Origin: Candidatus Fermentibacterota bacterium
Lineage (GTDB): Bacteria > JAFGKV01
Assembly: GCA_030620115.1 (NCBI GenBank)
Contig: JAUXFG010000157.1
Location: 1-8,952, forward strand
Length of the DNA stretch: 8,952 nucleotides
Reading direction: 5' to 3'
In this document: one piece after another, positions 5,766-8,952 of the stretch
Layout of the letters: every line of letters starts with the position of its first letter
Numbering within the stretch: the stretch's first letter is position 1
The notes under the pieces: model-generated
The model's input: the letters and a program-made list of their open reading frames with translations, nothing else
Told to the model about the DNA's origin: nothing
Databases searched by the model: none
Program-made: the position numbers and the translations under genes

Positions 5766-6503
5766 ATGGCTCTGGCCGTAATCCCGGCCCGGTACGGGTC
5801 AACTAGGTTTCCTGGGAAGGTCCTCTATCCTTTGATCGGGAAGCCTATGGTGCAGTGGGTCTGGGAGCGTGCCATGGCTGCCAAATCGTTCAGGCGTGTG
5901 GTGATTGCTACTGACTCTGAACGCGTACTCAAGGTAGCGCGTGATTTCGGTGCTGAAGCAGTAATGACGAGCCCGAATCACACCTCCGGCACCAGTCGAG
6001 TCGCCGAGGTTGCGCGTGAAACCACCGACAAGATCGTCGTGAATATCCAGGCCGATGAACCGTTGGTTGCTCCCGCGCTTTTGGATCGCCTGGTCCAGCG
6101 GCTGGATTCATGCGACTGGGCTTCAGTGACCACACCGGTTCTTCCCCTCACTGAGCGCGTCAGGTTTCTCAATCCACACGTGGTCAAGTTGGTGATGGAC
6201 AGTGAACGCAGGATTATCTACTTCTCCCGTGCCCCCATACCTCATGGACTTGAAGTAGATACGCGATCCCGGGTGTGCTGGGAGCATCAAGGTGTCTATG
6301 CCTGTCGCCGGGAGGTTCTATTGAGGTGGGTTCAACTTCCCGCTTCGCCATTGGAAGAGGCAGAGGGATTGGAACAACTGAGATTACTTGAAGCAGGATA
6401 CCGTTTTTGCGGTGTCGTATCAGACAAAAAGAGCCCTGGCGTGAACACCAAAGAAGATGTGTCTCTCGTGGAGGAGTTGCTTGTCGCAAAGGAGCAGATG
6501 TGA
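5766..6503 (+). CDS. kdsB: 3-deoxy-manno-octulosonate cytidylyltransferase (CMP-Kdo synthetase)
   Basis: KdsB joins Kdo to CTP, giving CMP-Kdo and pyrophosphate, the activated donor for the LPS inner core; it acts in the cytoplasm. The 245-residue protein (E. coli 248) starts with the nucleotide-binding motif VIPARYGSTRFPGK (residues 5-18) and has QADEP (95-99) with the metal-binding Asp97, YFSRAPIPHG (152-161) and HQGVYACR (174-181). Three family positions differ: QGDEP reads QADEP, the acidic residue of SGT[DE]R is Ser77, and the second metal ligand (Asp235 in E. coli, in GVDT) is Asn227 in GVNT. The ATG at 5766 puts the motif at the normal distance from the start, but its ribosome binding site is weak (AAGGG about 15 bases upstream). 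An in-frame GTG at 5709 would add 19 residues with no family match. Its stop overlaps the pyrG start by four bases. Another CMP-sugar synthetase specificity is possible but less likely next to kdsA. Confidence 0.92.
   Translation: MALAVIPARYGSTRFPGKVLYPLIGKPMVQWVWERAMAAKSFRRVVIATDSERVLKVARDFGAEAVMTSPNHTSGTSRVAEVARETTDKIVVNIQADEPLVAPALLDRLVQRLDSCDWASVTTPVLPLTERVRFLNPHVVKLVMDSERRIIYFSRAPIPHGLEVDTRSRVCWEHQGVYACRREVLLRWVQLPASPLEEAEGLEQLRLLEAGYRFCGVVSDKKSPGVNTKEDVSLVEELLVAKEQM
6488..6494 (+). promoter_or_regulatory. Ribosome binding site deciding the pyrG start
   Basis: AAAGGAG, inside the last codons of kdsB, lies five bases before the GTG at 6500. It supports that start over in-frame starts further upstream such as 6407, which would only translate kdsB sequence in the wrong frame. 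Confidence 0.75.
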
Positions 6504-8245
6504 CGGAAGAGACCAAACCCCGAATCATTGCCGTATTGGGGGGTGTCCTGAGCGGAATAGGGAAGGGTATTGCCACGGCATCCATCGCGAAGATTCTCCA
6601 GGAATATGGATATCGTACCTCCGCCGTGAAGATCGATCCGTATATCAACTACGACGCGGGGACGCTGAGACCTACTGAGCATGGTGAGGTTTGGGTCACC
6701 GATGATGGCGGCGAAATCGACCAGGATCTCGGGACATATGAGCGATTTCTGGGGAAAGAGCTCAAGAAGAGGAATAATATCACTACGGGGCAGGTCTATA
6801 AGAGCGTCATAGAACGGGAGAGGAGAGGCGAGTATTTGGGCAAGACAGTCCAATTCATACCGCACATTCAAGAAGAAATCGTGGACAGGATAATGGAAGC
6901 TGCTCGAGGAAATGAGTGCCTTCTGGTGGAGGTCGGAGGGACAATTGGGGACTACGAGAATATCCCATTCTTGTCCGCATTGAAGAGTCTCGAACGAAAG
7001 CTCGGTCCCGAGAGGGTGGTCTACATCCTGCTTGCCTACCTGCCTATCCCCGGGCACCTCGGAGAAATGAAGACCAAGCCTGCGCAGCAGGCAATCAAGA
7101 TGCTCTCTGAAACAGGCATCTTCCCATCTTTCATACTCTGTCGTGCAGAGCAGGAGGTCGACTATGTTCGAAAAAAGAAGATCGAGACATATGCCAACAT
7201 AGCGGCTGACTGCGTCATAAGCGCTCCTGATGTGAAGCACCTCTATTCAGTTCCGCTACTTTTTGAACGGGAAGGGTTGGGGAAAAAGATACTTGCCAGG
7301 CTCGGCTTGTCGCCGCGGAGAGTGGCGGATTGGAGCAGATGGGAAGACGCCCTTGTCCGCCTTGAATCGCCGAAAAAACAGTGCAGAGTGGCTATTGTAG
7401 GGAAGTACGTGGATCTGGGGGACTACCAGATCGCAGACAGCTATGTGTCGATCAATCGATCTTTGGAGCATGCCGGTCTCGCCAGGCATACCAAGGTGGA
7501 AGTGGAATGGGTGGACGCGAAGACCATAGAGGGCCATTCGGCGAAAGATCTGTTGGCTTCCTTTCATGGGATCATCGTGCCTGGAGGTTTCGGCGCAAGT
7601 GGGCTCGCCGGCAAAATCGCGGCCATTGAGTTCGCCAGGAAGCACCATGTGCCCTTTCTTGGTCTTTGTTATGGTCTCCACCTTGCAGTGGTTGAGTTTG
7701 CTCGAAATGTGATGGGTTTGGCGGAAGCCGCCACTACGGAGGTGCAGCCTCGGACGCCTGATCCGGTCATCGATCTCCTTCCTTCGCAGAAGGAACGGCT
7801 CTCTAAGGAGGGTTATGGCGGAACCATGCGGCTTGGGGCCTATGCGGCGACTTTGGATCGAAGTACAAAGGTGTACGATCTCTATGACAGAGCCGGGAGA
7901 ATAGACAAGGATAGGGAGACGATTCTTGCGTGGAAGGATGACCCATCGATGCTTTTTCGGCTTGGACTACTGGATCTTTCGGAGCCGGCTATTCTGGAAC
8001 GCCACCGGCATCGGTATGAGGTCAATGATGCCTATGTGGAGAGAATGAAGGAAGCTGGTCTGACCATTTCCGGGTGGCATACAAGAAAAGATGGGCGGTT
8101 CCTGGTAGAATTCATCGAGATTGCCGATCATCCCTTTTTTATGGCGACTCAGGCCCATCCCGAATTCCGTTCAAGACTCGAAGATCCGTCCCCCATATTC
8201 TGTGGTTTCATTGAGGCGGTGGAGAGGAATGCCGAGCACACGTGA
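6500..8245 (+). CDS. pyrG: CTP synthase, long form
   Basis: CTP synthase aminates UTP to CTP using ATP and glutamine. The 581-residue protein has both domains. The N-terminal synthetase domain carries the P-loop-like SGIGKG (residues 18-23, Lys22), KIDPYINYDAGT and HGEVWVTDDGGEIDQDLG. The C-terminal class I glutamine amidotransferase domain has VPGGFG, the nucleophile Cys390 in GLCYGLH, and His553/Glu555 in QAHPEF. E. coli PyrG has 545 residues; most of the excess is an insert of about 31 residues at positions 463-499, just before ERHRHRYEVN. The nucleophile motif also differs from the usual GICLGMQ. I recall similar long-form sequences in candidate-phylum bacteria, but this is from memory. 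It starts with GTG, overlaps kdsB by four bases and overlaps kdsA by four bases. It supplies the CTP that KdsB consumes, and also CTP for nucleic acids and lipids. Confidence 0.97.
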   Translation: MTEETKPRIIAVLGGVLSGIGKGIATASIAKILQEYGYRTSAVKIDPYINYDAGTLRPTEHGEVWVTDDGGEIDQDLGTYERFLGKELKKRNNITTGQVYKSVIERERRGEYLGKTVQFIPHIQEEIVDRIMEAARGNECLLVEVGGTIGDYENIPFLSALKSLERKLGPERVVYILLAYLPIPGHLGEMKTKPAQQAIKMLSETGIFPSFILCRAEQEVDYVRKKKIETYANIAADCVISAPDVKHLYSVPLLFEREGLGKKILARLGLSPRRVADWSRWEDALVRLESPKKQCRVAIVGKYVDLGDYQIADSYVSINRSLEHAGLARHTKVEVEWVDAKTIEGHSAKDLLASFHGIIVPGGFGASGLAGKIAAIEFARKHHVPFLGLCYGLHLAVVEFARNVMGLAEAATTEVQPRTPDPVIDLLPSQKERLSKEGYGGTMRLGAYAATLDRSTKVYDLYDRAGRIDKDRETILAWKDDPSMLFRLGLLDLSEPAILERHRHRYEVNDAYVERMKEAGLTISGWHTRKDGRFLVEFIEIADHPFFMATQAHPEFRSRLEDPSPIFCGFIEAVERNAEHT

Positions 8246-8952
8246 GTGAAAAGAAACCCTTCTTGGTTGGTGCCACCGAGCTGGGCGGCCCCGATCTGGT
8301 CATTATCGCAGGCCCCTGCGTGATCGAGAGCCAGGAGATGACGCTGGAGGTTGCTCGCTTCCTTTCCGATCTCTGTTGCGAGCAGAAACTGGGGCTCATA
8401 TTCAAGGCAAGCTACTTGAAAGCAAACAGAACGGCTGCCCGGTCGTATAGGGGCCCCGGGCTGGTCAAGGGGTTGAAGATCCTGTCGTTGGTGAAAGAGG
8501 AAGTGGGATGCCCGGTTCTCTCGGATGTACATGAAACACACGAGGTGGAGCCCGTTTCTCGTGTGGTGGACATATTGCAGATCCCCGCATTTCTCTGCCG
8601 GCAGACTGCTCTTCTGGAGGCGGCCGGTGCAACCGGCAAACCGGTCAACATCAAAAAAGGGCAATTCTTGGCGCCAGCCGACATGGCTCATGCTGCGGGA
8701 AAAGTCGAGGCAAGCGGAGGTTCGGGAGTCGCCCTCACCGAACGTGGGACCTTCTTCGGTTATCATGATCTTGTGGTTGATATGAGATCGCTGATCGAAA
8801 TGGGTACGCTTGGTTACCCGGTGATTTTTGACGCGACGCACAGCGTCCAGAAACCGGGCGGTCTCCAAGGGAGTAGCGGCGGGCAACGGAATCTCGTTCG
8901 GCCATTGGCACGCGCGGCGGTGGCCGTGGGCGTAGATGGTCTCTTTCTGGAA
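8242..8952 (+). CDS. kdsA: 3-deoxy-8-phosphooctulonate synthase (Kdo-8-P synthase), metal-dependent type, 3' end cut by the window
   Basis: KdsA condenses phosphoenolpyruvate with arabinose-5-phosphate to give Kdo-8-phosphate, the first committed step of Kdo synthesis. The 237 codons present cover about five sixths of the roughly 280-residue family. Visible motifs are IAGPCVIES (22-30), FKASYLKANR (54-63), SYRGPGL (68-74), IPAFLCRQT (114-122), NIKKGQFLAP (136-145) and FDATHSVQ (196-203). Cys26 replaces the Asn of the E. coli enzyme and matches Cys11 of the metal-dependent Aquifex enzyme. His200 and Glu237, the last residue visible, match two further metal ligands with the same spacing of 37; the fourth ligand lies beyond the edge. 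The arabinose-phosphate loop reads KANRTAARS instead of the common KANRSSIHS. The GTG start overlaps the pyrG stop by four bases; the nearest GGAGAGG (8221-8227) is distant, so translation is probably coupled to pyrG. The conserved GPC/KANR motifs separate it from the related DAHP synthases. Confidence 0.95.
   Translation, partial: MSEKKPFLVGATELGGPDLVIIAGPCVIESQEMTLEVARFLSDLCCEQKLGLIFKASYLKANRTAARSYRGPGLVKGLKILSLVKEEVGCPVLSDVHETHEVEPVSRVVDILQIPAFLCRQTALLEAAGATGKPVNIKKGQFLAPADMAHAAGKVEASGGSGVALTERGTFFGYHDLVVDMRSLIEMGTLGYPVIFDATHSVQKPGGLQGSSGGQRNLVRPLARAAVAVGVDGLFLE

Noticed and set aside
6332-7240. 302-codon reverse-strand frame opposite kdsB and pyrG
   Set aside because: It is antisense to two well-supported conserved genes; the length reflects codon bias of the sense strand, and the translation shows no domain.
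8149-8886. 245-codon reverse-strand frame opposite kdsA
   Set aside because: It is a mirror of the conserved kdsA and pyrG reading frames, with no family signature.

Overview
The window carries eight protein-coding genes, all on the + strand and tightly packed. Gene content points to a diderm (Gram-negative, LPS-making) bacterium: two enzymes of CMP-Kdo synthesis are present, and ribosomal protein L27 lacks the cleavable N-terminal extension seen in Firmicutes. The phylum cannot be fixed from the sequence. The fused radical SAM/DUF2344 protein next to rng-rplU-rpmA and the metal-dependent type of KdsA fit Deltaproteobacteria-like or candidate-phylum lineages better than Enterobacteria.

Region 1 (1-299) has no recognisable gene. 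It contains a perfect 28-bp palindrome followed by a second, imperfect inverted repeat, upstream of a strong ribosome binding site.

Region 2 (300-4780) looks like one transcription unit: a single-domain asparaginase-like protein, a large radical SAM protein fused to a DUF2344 domain, and RNase G (rng). The gaps are 14 and 9 bases. The radical SAM protein next to rng and the L21/L27 genes is a recurring bacterial arrangement as I know it, but its function is unknown.

Region 3 (4781-5624) begins with a 232-base leader holding a candidate promoter and a strong hairpin. rplU (L21) and rpmA (L27) follow. obgE, which often follows rpmA, is absent here.

Region 4 (5766-8952) is a Kdo cassette: kdsB, pyrG and kdsA, each joined to the next by a 4-base GTGA overlap. 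KdsA makes Kdo-8-phosphate. After dephosphorylation by an enzyme not in this window, KdsB activates Kdo with CTP, which PyrG makes. kdsA is cut by the right edge with about 237 codons present.

No RNA genes, mobile elements or CRISPR arrays were seen. Nothing here is clearly a wholly new system. The best leads are the missing cysteine motif in the radical SAM fusion, the active-site substitutions in KdsB, the long-form CTP synthase, the L21 leader hairpin and the palindrome.
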